This document shows positions 17,996 through 26,216 of a DNA stretch of 64,000 bases, one piece after another. The DNA is taken from contig NZ_JAABOQ010000005.1 of NCBI RefSeq assembly GCF_010671565.1, positions 186,001 to 250,000 on the forward strand. The letters run 5' to 3'. The notes beneath the pieces were generated by a model. The model did no database searches. It was not told the DNA's origin and saw nothing but the letters and a program-made list of their open reading frames with translations. Within the stretch, counting starts at the first letter, position 1, and every line of letters begins with the position of its first letter. The position numbers were made by a program, and so were the translations under genes. This stretch comes from Spongiivirga citrea. GTDB lineage: Bacteria > Bacteroidota > Bacteroidia > Flavobacteriales > Flavobacteriaceae.

Positions 17996-18559
17996 ATGAA
18001 GAAAGTATTTAATATATCATTAATTATAAGTGCACTATTAGTAATGGTTTCTTGCCAAGATAATGCAAAGCCAAACTACCAATATATGCCTAATATGTAT
18101 GAGCCAGTAGGCTATGAAGCTTATGGTGAGTACGATGTTTTTCCAGGTGGACAAGAAGCTATGATTCCTGCAAAAGGATCAATTAAAAGAGGATATGTGC
18201 CTTATGAGTACGCAAACTCTAACGAAGGTTATGCTTTGGCGAAAGCTGAATTATTGAATCCTATGGCAGCTGATACGTTGGCAATAGAAGATAATTTGAA
18301 GACTGGCAAAGAGCTTTACAATATATATTGTGCGGTATGTCACGGTACAAAAGGTGATGGTCAAGGAATCTTGATGAAGCGCGAAAAAATATTAGGTGTG
18401 CCTAGTTATGCTGCAAGAGAAATTACTGAAGGTAGTATTTACCACGTAATGGAACACGGTATTAACTCAATGGGATCATACGCATCACAATTGAACCAAA
18501 CAGAGCGTTGGCAAGTAACAATGCATGTGCAAGCGCTTAGAGCTGAATTAACCAAATAA
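17996..18559 (+). CDS. actE: Alternative complex III subunit ActE, monohaem cytochrome c lipoprotein
   Basis: The 187-residue protein starts with a lipoprotein signal ending in MVSC, so Cys20 is probably lipidated and anchors it outside the cytoplasmic membrane. The single haem site is CAVCH (near residue 112), in a class-I cytochrome c domain at the C-terminal half, with a possible distal methionine in HGINSMGSYASQL. ActE carries electrons within alternative complex III. It sits between actD and actF with gaps of 6 and 21 bp. Confidence 0.93.
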   Translation: MKKVFNISLIISALLVMVSCQDNAKPNYQYMPNMYEPVGYEAYGEYDVFPGGQEAMIPAKGSIKRGYVPYEYANSNEGYALAKAELLNPMAADTLAIEDNLKTGKELYNIYCAVCHGTKGDGQGILMKREKILGVPSYAAREITEGSIYHVMEHGINSMGSYASQLNQTERWQVTMHVQALRAELTK

Positions 18560-18580
18560 GATTAAAGAGAGACAGTAAAT

Positions 18581-19960
18581 ATGTATACGTTTTCTAATAG
18601 ACTTAAAATGTTTGCCATCATAACCTCTGTTATCGGAGCGTTGTTATGGGGATGGGGATTTGCATCAGCTCCCAGTGATGTCGACGAGGTTAAAACAATG
18701 CTTGCTGAAGAAGCATCGCATCACGGTGGTGGTCATGGTGAAGATGCAAACCACGGTGAAGGTGGCGGTAGCTATGATATGACACAAGAGCATGGAGAAA
18801 CTGCTGGACATGGTGAAGAAGCTGGACATGGCGATCCTGATGAGCATGCTGAACATGTGTTTAGTCAACTATCAAATAAACCTTGGTCTGCATTATATGT
18901 AGCTGCATTCTTTTTTATGATGATTGCTTTAGGTACGTTGGCATTTTATGCAATACAACGTGCTGCGCAAGCGGGATGGTCTCCATTATTATTTAGAGTA
19001 ATGGAAGGAATTACTGGGTATTTATTACCTGGTACATTAATAATGCTAGTACTGTTATTATTATCTGTTTTTCACGTAAATGGTATTTTCCATTGGATGC
19101 ATGATGGCTTAACTGATCCTGCAAGTGATAATTATGATAAATTGATTGCGGGTAAGTCAGGTTTCTTAAATTCAACCGGATTTATTATTCGTGCAGTTGT
19201 GTTTATAGCAGCTTGGAATATCTTCAGATATTTCATGCGTAAATTCTCATTAGCACAAGACACAGCAGAAGATAACAGATACTTCAAAAAGAACTTTAGA
19301 ATATCAGCTGGATTTTTAGTGGTATTCATTTATACAGAATCAATGATGTCTTGGGACTGGATTATGTCATTCGATCCACACTGGTTTAGTACATTATTCG
19401 GTTGGTATGTGTTTGCAAGTATGTTTGTATCTGCAATTACTGTAATTGCTTTGGTAACAATCTACTTAAAGTCTAAAGGGTTATTACAGGAAGTAAACGA
19501 TAGCCATATTCACGACCTTGCTAAGTTCATGTTTGGTATTAGTATTTTCTGGACCTATTTATGGTTCTCTCAATTCATGTTGATTTGGTATTCAAATATT
19601 CCAGAAGAAGTAACCTATTTCATTACAAGAATTGAAGATTATAAATTACCATTCTTTGGTATGTTAGCAATGAACTTCATCTTCCCATTATTAATATTAA
19701 TGAATAGTGATTACAAACGTATGAACTGGTTCGTTATCATGGCAGGTGTAGTAATATTAGCAGGACATTATATTGATATTTTTAATATGGTAATGCCAGC
19801 AACCGTAGGTGACCGTTGGTTTATTGGCGCAGCTGAGATCGGTGCGGTATTATTGTTCTTAGGAATATTCATATTGGTGGTCTTTAGCTCAATAGCTAAA
19901 CATCCGCTTATAGCAAAACGAAACCCATTAATTGAAGAAAGTAGACACTTTCACTATTAA
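18581..19960 (+). CDS. actF: Alternative complex III subunit ActF with histidine-rich loop
   Basis: ActF is the second large membrane subunit, related to ActC. The 459-residue protein has about ten membrane helices. The first (residues 10-30) is separated from the rest by a loop at about 40-95 rich in His, Gly and Glu: nine histidines between residues 47 and 92, in repeats such as GHGEEAGHGD. The loop could bind metal or simply be a flexible insertion; its side of the membrane is not proven. The family core (such as WDWIMSFDPHWFSTLFGWY) is intact. The gene is followed by a 124-bp spacer with three stem-loops and then coxB. Confidence 0.93.
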   Translation: MYTFSNRLKMFAIITSVIGALLWGWGFASAPSDVDEVKTMLAEEASHHGGGHGEDANHGEGGGSYDMTQEHGETAGHGEEAGHGDPDEHAEHVFSQLSNKPWSALYVAAFFFMMIALGTLAFYAIQRAAQAGWSPLLFRVMEGITGYLLPGTLIMLVLLLLSVFHVNGIFHWMHDGLTDPASDNYDKLIAGKSGFLNSTGFIIRAVVFIAAWNIFRYFMRKFSLAQDTAEDNRYFKKNFRISAGFLVVFIYTESMMSWDWIMSFDPHWFSTLFGWYVFASMFVSAITVIALVTIYLKSKGLLQEVNDSHIHDLAKFMFGISIFWTYLWFSQFMLIWYSNIPEEVTYFITRIEDYKLPFFGMLAMNFIFPLLILMNSDYKRMNWFVIMAGVVILAGHYIDIFNMVMPATVGDRWFIGAAEIGAVLLFLGIFILVVFSSIAKHPLIAKRNPLIEESRHFHY

Positions 19961-19974
19961 TTAGAAAGTAAATT

Positions 19975-20063
19975 ACCTTGGGGTTAGTCCTCAAGGTGTA
20001 AATTGGAAAAAACATTTTGATTTCGAGGCAAACCTCGGACTATTTAAATCTCGATTATCGAGA
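19975..20063 (+). other. Three stem-loops between actF and coxB
   Basis: The first stem pairs ACCTTGGGG (19975-19983) with CCTCAAGGT (19989-19997). The second pairs CGAGG (20024-20028) with CCTCG (20033-20037). The third pairs TCTCGA with TCGAGA (20049-20063) around a 3-nt centre. None has a T-run, so they are not simple terminators. They may set mRNA stability or separate the act and cox messages (inference). Confidence 0.45.
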
Positions 20064-20084
20064 AAAGAAACAGGAGAAAACAGG

Positions 20085-21152
20085 ATGAGTAACTTCTTAA
20101 TTTTTATGGTATTGGTTTTAGTGTTTATTGCCGTATGGCAAATCACTAAAATATTTGAATTATCTCAAGTAGGCGCTGATAACTCTCAGATTGCAAACGA
20201 CAAGGATAACAAGATTAATGGCTATTTAATGTTTGGCTTTTTGGTATTCATTTATGTAATTACCATAGTTTGTTTTGCTAAATATGGACATATGCCATTA
20301 ATTGGTAATGCGGCTTCAGAACACGGTACTGGACTCGATGTATTGATGCAAATTTCAATGGCTTTGATATTTGTGGTTCAAATTATCACACAGGCATTAC
20401 TGTATTATTTCGCTTTTAAATACAGAGGAGAAAAAGGTAAAAAAGCCTTATTCTATGCAGACAATGATCGTTTAGAGTTTATTTGGACGATTATTCCTGT
20501 GATCACACTTGCTGGATTAATTCTTTACGGATTATTCACTTGGACGGAGATCATGGATGTTGATTCAGAAGATGGTGACCCTATTGTAATTGAATTATAT
20601 GCACAGCAGTTTAACTGGAAAGTGCGCTATGCTGGTGCAGATAATACCTTAGGAGACGCCAACGTACGTTTCTTAAATGACTATGAAGGAAAGAACGTAA
20701 CTGGTATAGACGATTCAGACCCAAGTGGAATGGATGATGTGGTTTCGACTACTGAGCTTCGTTTGCCAAAGGGGAGAAAAGTATTATTTAAAATGCGTTC
20801 TCAGGATGTATTGCACTCAGCTTATATGCCTCACTTTAGAGCGCAAATGAACTGTGTTCCTGGCATGATCACTCAGTTTTCGTTTACACCAAGTAAAACG
20901 ACAGAAGAGATGAGAGAAACTGATAAGATCTCTAAAAAAGTTGATGTTATCAACGAGATCAGACGTGAGAAAAATAAAACACTAGCAGCGGATGAGCAGC
21001 TAGAGCCTTATACTTTTGATTACTTGTTATTATGTAATAAAATTTGTGGAACGTCTCATTACAATATGCAACTTAAAATAGTTGTAGAGGAGGAAGAGGA
21101 TTTCAACAAATGGCTGACAGAACAGCAAACATTTGCACAGGTAATTCAATAA
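20085..21152 (+). CDS. coxB: Cytochrome c oxidase subunit II
   Basis: Subunit II receives electrons through its CuA centre and passes them to subunit I. The 355-residue protein has a short N-terminal hydrophobic segment (about 3-20), further membrane helices (about 45-65, 85-110 and 130-155) and a periplasmic cupredoxin domain. CuA ligands are visible: a histidine in QDVLHSAYMPHF, and the cysteines, histidine and methionine in CNKICGTSHYNM. No C-terminal cytochrome c domain is fused, so it is not a caa3-type subunit. An insertion (about 195-225, with DDSDPSGMDD) enlarges the cupredoxin domain. coxA follows 42 bp later. Subunits III and IV are not in the window. Confidence 0.95.
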   Translation: MSNFLIFMVLVLVFIAVWQITKIFELSQVGADNSQIANDKDNKINGYLMFGFLVFIYVITIVCFAKYGHMPLIGNAASEHGTGLDVLMQISMALIFVVQIITQALLYYFAFKYRGEKGKKALFYADNDRLEFIWTIIPVITLAGLILYGLFTWTEIMDVDSEDGDPIVIELYAQQFNWKVRYAGADNTLGDANVRFLNDYEGKNVTGIDDSDPSGMDDVVSTTELRLPKGRKVLFKMRSQDVLHSAYMPHFRAQMNCVPGMITQFSFTPSKTTEEMRETDKISKKVDVINEIRREKNKTLAADEQLEPYTFDYLLLCNKICGTSHYNMQLKIVVEEEEDFNKWLTEQQTFAQVIQ

Positions 21153-21194
21153 TTGCAAAAGAAAGAAAAAAGAATTTAAAGACCTTATAAGATT

Positions 21195-22994
21195 ATGTCA
21201 GAACACGCAAACAATATGCACGATCATGATCATGATGATCACGGACATCATCACAAAGAAACGTTTATAACTAAATACATTTTTAGTCAAGACCATAAGA
21301 TGATTGCTAAGCAATATCTTATTACTGGTATTATCATGGGTATTATCGGTATTGGTATGTCGCTATTAATGCGTTTACAAATAGCATATCCGGGAGAACC
21401 AAGTGCTATCATGGAGTTTTTCTTGGGCCGATGGGCTGAGGATGGAATAATGGATCCTAATATCTATTTGGCTTTGGTTACCATACATGGTACTATCATG
21501 GTATTCTTTGTTTTAACTGCTGGGCTTAGTGGTACGTTTAGTAACCTGCTTATTCCGTTGCAAATTGGTGCACGTGATATGGCTTCTGGTTTCTTAAACA
21601 TGATATCGTACTGGTTATTCTTTACGTCATCGGTGATTATGGTTGCTTCATTCTTCGTGGCTAAAGGACCCGCTGCTGCAGGTTGGACGGTCTACCCGCC
21701 ACTCTCGGCTTTAGAAGAAGCGCAAGGAGGTTCTGGATTAGGTATGACACTATGGTTGGTATCAATGGCAATATTCATTGCATCATCACTACTAGGATCA
21801 CTTAACTACATTGTTACCGTATTAAACTTACGTACTAAAGGAATGTCAATGACTCGTCTGCCATTGACTATTTGGGCATTCTTTGTAACTGCAATAATCG
21901 GTGTGGTTTCCTTCCCAGTATTATTATCAGCAGCATTGTTGTTGATCATGGATAGAAGCTTCGGTACTTCATTCTTCCTTTCAGATATATTCTTAAAAGG
22001 TGAAGTATTGCATTATCAAGGAGGTTCACCTGTATTATTCGAGCACCTTTTTTGGTTCTTAGGACACCCAGAAGTATACATTGTATTATTACCAGCATTG
22101 GGTATCACATCAGAAATTATTTCTACCAATTCACGTAAACCTATTTTTGGATATCGCGCGATGGTAGCATCTATATTGGCAATTGCATTCTTATCAACGA
22201 TTGTATGGGGTCACCATATGTTTATTTCAGGTATGAATCCGTTCTTAGGATCTGTATTTACATTTACAACCCTATTAATTGCAATTCCATCTGCAGTTAA
22301 AGCATTTAACTATATCACGACACTCTGGAAAGGTAACTTACAGATGAATCCTGGTATGTTGTTTTCTATCGGATTGGTATCAACATTTATCACAGGTGGT
22401 TTAACAGGTATTATTCTAGGAGATTCTGCATTAGATATTAACGTTCACGATACGTATTTCGTAGTTGCTCACTTCCATTTGGTAATGGGTATATCTGCTT
22501 TATATGGTTTATTTGCTGGTGTGTATCATTGGTTTCCAAAAATGTTCGGTCGTATGATGAACAAGAATATGGGATATGTGCATTTCTGGACGACAGCTAT
22601 AGCTGCATACGGGGTTTTCTTCCCAATGCACTTTATTGGTATGGCTGGTCTACCAAGACGTTATTACGAAAATACAGCATTCCCATTGTTTGATGATTTA
22701 CAGGATGTGAACGTCATTATTACCATGTTCGCAATCTTTGGTGGTCTTTTCCAATTAGTATTCTTATTCAATTTCGTTCACAGTATTTTCTACGGAAAGA
22801 GAACTGTACAAAATCCTTGGAGATCGAATACTTTAGAATGGACGGCCCCAATAGAGCATATGCATGGGAACTGGCCTGGAGCAATCCCTCATGTTTATCG
22901 TTGGGCGTATGATTATAGTAAGCCAGGGCATGACCAAGATTTTGTTCCTCAAAATATTCCGCTTAAAGACGGAGAAGAAGAGTTACAACATTAG
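21195..22994 (+). CDS. coxA: Cytochrome c oxidase subunit I
   Basis: Subunit I holds the low-spin haem and the haem-CuB site where oxygen is reduced and protons are pumped. The 599-residue protein has the usual twelve membrane helices. The motif FLGHPEVYI contains the CuB histidine and the tyrosine of the His-Tyr pair, WGHHMF gives the next two CuB histidines, and HDTYFVVAHFHLVMG gives the haem ligands. The N-terminus is histidine-rich (HDHDHDDHGHHH, residues 9-20), which could bind copper or zinc. It closes the act-cox transcript and is followed by a strong terminator. Confidence 0.96.
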   Translation: MSEHANNMHDHDHDDHGHHHKETFITKYIFSQDHKMIAKQYLITGIIMGIIGIGMSLLMRLQIAYPGEPSAIMEFFLGRWAEDGIMDPNIYLALVTIHGTIMVFFVLTAGLSGTFSNLLIPLQIGARDMASGFLNMISYWLFFTSSVIMVASFFVAKGPAAAGWTVYPPLSALEEAQGGSGLGMTLWLVSMAIFIASSLLGSLNYIVTVLNLRTKGMSMTRLPLTIWAFFVTAIIGVVSFPVLLSAALLLIMDRSFGTSFFLSDIFLKGEVLHYQGGSPVLFEHLFWFLGHPEVYIVLLPALGITSEIISTNSRKPIFGYRAMVASILAIAFLSTIVWGHHMFISGMNPFLGSVFTFTTLLIAIPSAVKAFNYITTLWKGNLQMNPGMLFSIGLVSTFITGGLTGIILGDSALDINVHDTYFVVAHFHLVMGISALYGLFAGVYHWFPKMFGRMMNKNMGYVHFWTTAIAAYGVFFPMHFIGMAGLPRRYYENTAFPLFDDLQDVNVIITMFAIFGGLFQLVFLFNFVHSIFYGKRTVQNPWRSNTLEWTAPIEHMHGNWPGAIPHVYRWAYDYSKPGHDQDFVPQNIPLKDGEEELQH

Positions 22995-23021
22995 CATATT
23001 CCAAAACCTAATTATAGAAAG

Positions 23022-23052
23022 AGGTCTGTTGAATTTTCAGCAGACCTTTTTT
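23022..23052 (+). terminator. Terminator after coxA
   Basis: AGGTCTGTTGAA pairs with TTCAGCAGACCT around a 2-nt centre (one G-T pair) and is followed by a run of six T. It lies 27 bp after coxA and ends the act-cox operon. Confidence 0.88.
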
Positions 23053-23101
23053 GCTTTTACTTTGGGAGTTTAACCAAGGAGGTTTCCATTGCCTTTTGCC
23101 T

Positions 23102-23109
23102 TATATTTG
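23102..23109 (+). promoter_or_regulatory. Promoter -7 element for ruvB
   Basis: TATATTTG matches TAnnTTTG exactly and ends 9 bp before the ruvB ATG, so the leader would be only a few nucleotides long. No clear TTG at the -33 distance. Confidence 0.5.
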
Positions 23110-23118
23110 TGAAAGAAG

Positions 23119-24141
23119 ATGAACGAAAACTTAGATCCAACAAGCGAACATTTTTCTCCTGAAGAAATGGATGTCGAGCGCAAATTGCGCCCCCTATCCT
23201 TTGATGATTTTGCAGGACAGGAAAACGTATTAGAAAACCTTCAAATATTTGTAAAAGCAGCTAATTTACGCGGCGAAGCACTGGACCATACCTTACTACA
23301 TGGCCCACCAGGTTTAGGGAAAACAACCTTGGCTCATATTCTAGCCAATGAGCTAGATGTTGATGTAAAAGTTACTTCTGGTCCCGTATTAGATAAGCCT
23401 GGAGATTTAGCTGGTTTGTTGACCAACTTAAGCGAACGTGATGTTTTGTTTATTGATGAAATACATCGATTAAGTCCTATTGTGGAAGAGTACTTGTATT
23501 CCGCAATGGAGGATTATAAGATCGATATCATGATCGAAACGGGACCCAATGCTCGAACGGTACAGATTAATTTGAATCCATTTACATTGGTTGGTGCCAC
23601 GACTAGATCTGGTTTACTAACCTCACCCATGCGTGCTCGTTTTGGGATTAGTAGTAGACTACAGTACTATAATACAGAATTACTCACGACCATTGTGCAA
23701 CGTAGTTCGGGCATTTTGGATGTGCCGATTAGTATGGAGGCGGCAATAGAAATTGCTGGACGAAGTAGAGGTACCCCGCGTATTGCTAACGCATTACTGC
23801 GTAGAGTGCGTGATTTTGCCCAAATAAAGGGCGATGGTAATATTGATATCAAGATTGCAAAATTCGCCTTAGAAGCCCTTAATGTCGATGCACATGGCTT
23901 GGATGAAATGGATAACAGAATATTAGCTACCCTTATTGATAAATTTAAAGGCGGCCCCGTCGGGATTACGACTTTAGCTACTGCTGTTTCTGAAAGCAGC
24001 GAAACTATCGAAGAAGTATATGAACCATTCTTAATTCAACAAGGGTTTATTATTCGAACACCAAGAGGCCGAGAAGTAACCGAAGCCGCATACAAACACC
24101 TGGGTAGAATAAAAGGCGGCACCCAAGGAGGGTTGTTTTAG
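23119..24141 (+). CDS. ruvB: Holliday junction branch migration ATPase RuvB
   Basis: RuvB is the hexameric AAA+ motor that moves Holliday junctions together with RuvA during recombination repair. The 340-residue protein contains Walker [10 protein letters not shown] (about residues 62-70), Walker [10 protein letters not shown] (about 110-118), sensor 1 GATTRSG (about 155-161), the arginine-finger region MRARFG, and a C-terminal winged-helix domain (about 255-330). ruvA is also in this window at 42004, in a separate operon, and ruvC is not seen. Confidence 0.97.
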   Translation: MNENLDPTSEHFSPEEMDVERKLRPLSFDDFAGQENVLENLQIFVKAANLRGEALDHTLLHGPPGLGKTTLAHILANELDVDVKVTSGPVLDKPGDLAGLLTNLSERDVLFIDEIHRLSPIVEEYLYSAMEDYKIDIMIETGPNARTVQINLNPFTLVGATTRSGLLTSPMRARFGISSRLQYYNTELLTTIVQRSSGILDVPISMEAAIEIAGRSRGTPRIANALLRRVRDFAQIKGDGNIDIKIAKFALEALNVDAHGLDEMDNRILATLIDKFKGGPVGITTLATAVSESSETIEEVYEPFLIQQGFIIRTPRGREVTEAAYKHLGRIKGGTQGGLF

Positions 24142-24156
24142 AGTATCTCGCCGATG

Positions 24157-24204
24157 TGTCAGTTCGAGTGATCCCGATAGCTATCGGGATTGTATCGAGA
24201 ACCC
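24157..24204. repeat. Palindromic intergenic repeat after ruvB
   Basis: A perfect 20-bp palindrome, ATCCCGATAGCTATCGGGAT (24171-24190), is framed by TGTCAGTTCGAGTG on the left and TGTATCGAGAACCC on the right. From general knowledge of flavobacterial genomes I believe parts of this unit recur between genes, but this window holds only one copy. There is no T-run, so it is not a classical terminator, although it could fold strongly in RNA. Confidence 0.5.
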
Positions 24205-24247
24205 TTCAATTGAAACAAAAATCAAACAGTTTTCTTCTATTAGTGCG

Positions 24248-24255
24248 TATCTTTG
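24248..24255 (+). promoter_or_regulatory. Promoter -7 element for the P450 gene
   Basis: TATCTTTG matches TAnnTTTG and lies 33 bp before the P450 ATG. The -33 half is not evident. Confidence 0.5.
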
Positions 24256-24288
24256 TAGGACTGAAACCCACCGTTCAAATCCACATAA

Positions 24289-25620
24289 ATGGATAACAAA
24301 AAACTCCCAAAAGTCCCATTCTACAAGGTTGTTCTCAAAACCAATCAAATACTAAGTAACCCACTACCATTTCATAGGGAAAATTTCGCAAAGTTTGGCG
24401 ATTCATTTATGGTTGACCTTCCTCGAAAAGGAGATGTCATCTTTACAAGAGACGCTGCTTTTGTGCAATATATGCTGCAGAAAAACCATCGTAATTATGG
24501 CAAATCTCGTCTTCAAACAGAGGAGCTTGCCAAGTATTTGGGAAAAGGCCTGCTTACAATCAATAAAGAACATTGGCTTAGACAACGCCGGTTGATTCAA
24601 CCAGCTTTTCACAAAAAGAAGATAGAGGGCTTACTCGATATTATTAATAAAACCATTGAAGAACAACTAACTAACATTGCTGTTGAGCAAGAAATAGAAG
24701 CATGGCCTTTAATGGGTGATTTGGCATTTAATGTTGTCGCTAGGTCATTGTTTAGTTACTATGATAAAGATGGTAAAATTGCCTCGATAAAGCGTATTAC
24801 AGACTCCAATCAAGAAATGTTGGTAAAGGAGCTTAGACAACCTTTTAAAAAGTGGTGGTTTCACCTAAAAGGTGACTTCAAAAGAGCCAATAAAAATACC
24901 AACGAAGTACGATCTATTTTAGAGCAAATGATCGAGACTAGAAGAGCTTCGGAAACTGAGTATGACGACCTCTTAGATATGCTCATAAAAGCGGAGTACG
25001 AAGATGGTGGCCATATGAGCAACGACCAGCTAACAGATGAGATTTTAGTATTGTTTACAGCAGGCCATGAAACGACTGCAAATGCTTTAAGTTTTGCATT
25101 ATTATTGCTGGCAAAACATCCCGATATTCAAGAACGGGTTTTAGCTGAAATCAATGCGCTTGAATCTGGACTCGACCACATGGAAAAAATAAAGCAATTG
25201 CCATTTATCAAGCAATGCTTAGAAGAGACAATGCGATTGTATCCACCAGCGTATTTTACCGATCGTATTAATTTTGAGGCCGATGAGTTTAATGACCTTA
25301 AGATCAGGAAAGAGTCGGAAATTCTAATTTCATTTTACGAAATACATCGTGCTCCAGAGTTTTGGGACGAGCCAGAAGAATTCAATCCTGATCGTTTTCA
25401 TCCAGAAAACAAAAAGAATAATAGTGGTCACTATTTCCCATTTGGCGCAGGTCCGCGATTGTGTATTGGTAATGGCTTTGCTATCTACGAAATGGTATTA
25501 GTTCTAAAAGCTATAATCGAAAAATATGAAATAAGCACATCACTTCAATCCATTGAGATTAAACCAATGATTACTTTAAAGCCCGAACAATCTACTTTGC
25601 TATTTAAAAAACGCGATTAA
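24289..25620 (+). CDS. Cytochrome P450
   Basis: This 443-residue haem monooxygenase has the full set of P450 marks: the I-helix oxygen-binding motif AGHETTA (near residue 258), the K-helix ExxR motif in ETMRLYPPAYF, the meander FNPDRF, and the haem-binding loop FPFGAGPRLCIG with the cysteine ligand (near residue 390). No membrane anchor is present, so it is soluble. The sequence style is near the bacterial CYP102/CYP4-like long-chain hydroxylases, so a fatty-acid or terpenoid substrate is possible, but this is inference. No ferredoxin or reductase gene lies beside it. A small unknown gene follows on the same strand. Confidence 0.93.
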   Translation: MDNKKLPKVPFYKVVLKTNQILSNPLPFHRENFAKFGDSFMVDLPRKGDVIFTRDAAFVQYMLQKNHRNYGKSRLQTEELAKYLGKGLLTINKEHWLRQRRLIQPAFHKKKIEGLLDIINKTIEEQLTNIAVEQEIEAWPLMGDLAFNVVARSLFSYYDKDGKIASIKRITDSNQEMLVKELRQPFKKWWFHLKGDFKRANKNTNEVRSILEQMIETRRASETEYDDLLDMLIKAEYEDGGHMSNDQLTDEILVLFTAGHETTANALSFALLLLAKHPDIQERVLAEINALESGLDHMEKIKQLPFIKQCLEETMRLYPPAYFTDRINFEADEFNDLKIRKESEILISFYEIHRAPEFWDEPEEFNPDRFHPENKKNNSGHYFPFGAGPRLCIGNGFAIYEMVLVLKAIIEKYEISTSLQSIEIKPMITLKPEQSTLLFKKRD

Positions 25621-25711
25621 TCCACTTTTTTGAGTAATTGGGCGATAAGTGATTAATTCAGTTAGGGTAAATCGAACTCTTATTGTTTTCTTGATACACG
25701 AAATTGGAAAG

Positions 25712-26143
25712 ATGCAACTTTTTAGAGATACTATATATTATAAAGAAGCTATACAAGTGCTAAATTATCCTTTTGGTACTTTTTACCTATGTGATGGGTT
25801 TATCGTAGGCGAAGTAAAGGAGGACACTGTTTTTAGTTGGGATATGCACGCAAAACAGGTCGTTGCCGAATTGAGCGATTTATATGGATGCAATGGCAAG
25901 AATCTAACTTACATTTCTAATCGTGTTGAGTCGTATTCTATTAAACCAGCCGATTGGTTAAAGTTTTATAACAGCGGCTTTAGCTTAAAAGGGTATGCAG
26001 TAGTAAATGCACGTAGAAAGGGAGTTAAAAAAGTGATTTTTGAAAAGTTATTCGTGAATAGCCGATTAAAAACCTTTAATTGTTTAGAAGGAGCTATTGA
26101 ATGGGCTAAGGAAAACCAGGAAAGTACTGTTAGCGTAGCTTAA
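25712..26143 (+). CDS. Small soluble protein of unknown function (STAS-like fold possible)
   Basis: The 143-residue product (starting MQLFRDTIYYKEAIQVLNYP) has alternating strands and helices and no export signal. Its layout, with a strand-rich N-terminus and the phrase KGYAVVNARRKGVKKVIFEK in the middle, recalls the SpoIIAA/STAS-like proteins common in Bacteroidota, but there is no decisive motif. An in-frame ATG at 25649 exists; I prefer 25712 because the 21 extra residues (MINSVRVNRTLIVFLIHEIG and one more) look like translated leader. It lies between the P450 gene and a shared terminator. Confidence 0.6.
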   Translation: MQLFRDTIYYKEAIQVLNYPFGTFYLCDGFIVGEVKEDTVFSWDMHAKQVVAELSDLYGCNGKNLTYISNRVESYSIKPADWLKFYNSGFSLKGYAVVNARRKGVKKVIFEKLFVNSRLKTFNCLEGAIEWAKENQESTVSVA

Positions 26144-26160
26144 TTGAATAAATCAAAATA

Positions 26161-26197
26161 TATAAAAGAGTCATATTGAAAATATGACCCTTTTATA
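26161..26197. terminator. Bidirectional terminator between convergent genes
   Basis: TATAAAAGAGTCATATT and AATATGACCCTTTTATA form a 17-bp stem with one mismatch and a GAA loop. A/T runs at both ends suit termination from both sides, between the gene ending at 26143 and the TlpA-like gene ending at 26217. Confidence 0.8.
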
Positions 26198-26216
26198 TTT
26201 GTCATTTTTGAAGTAT

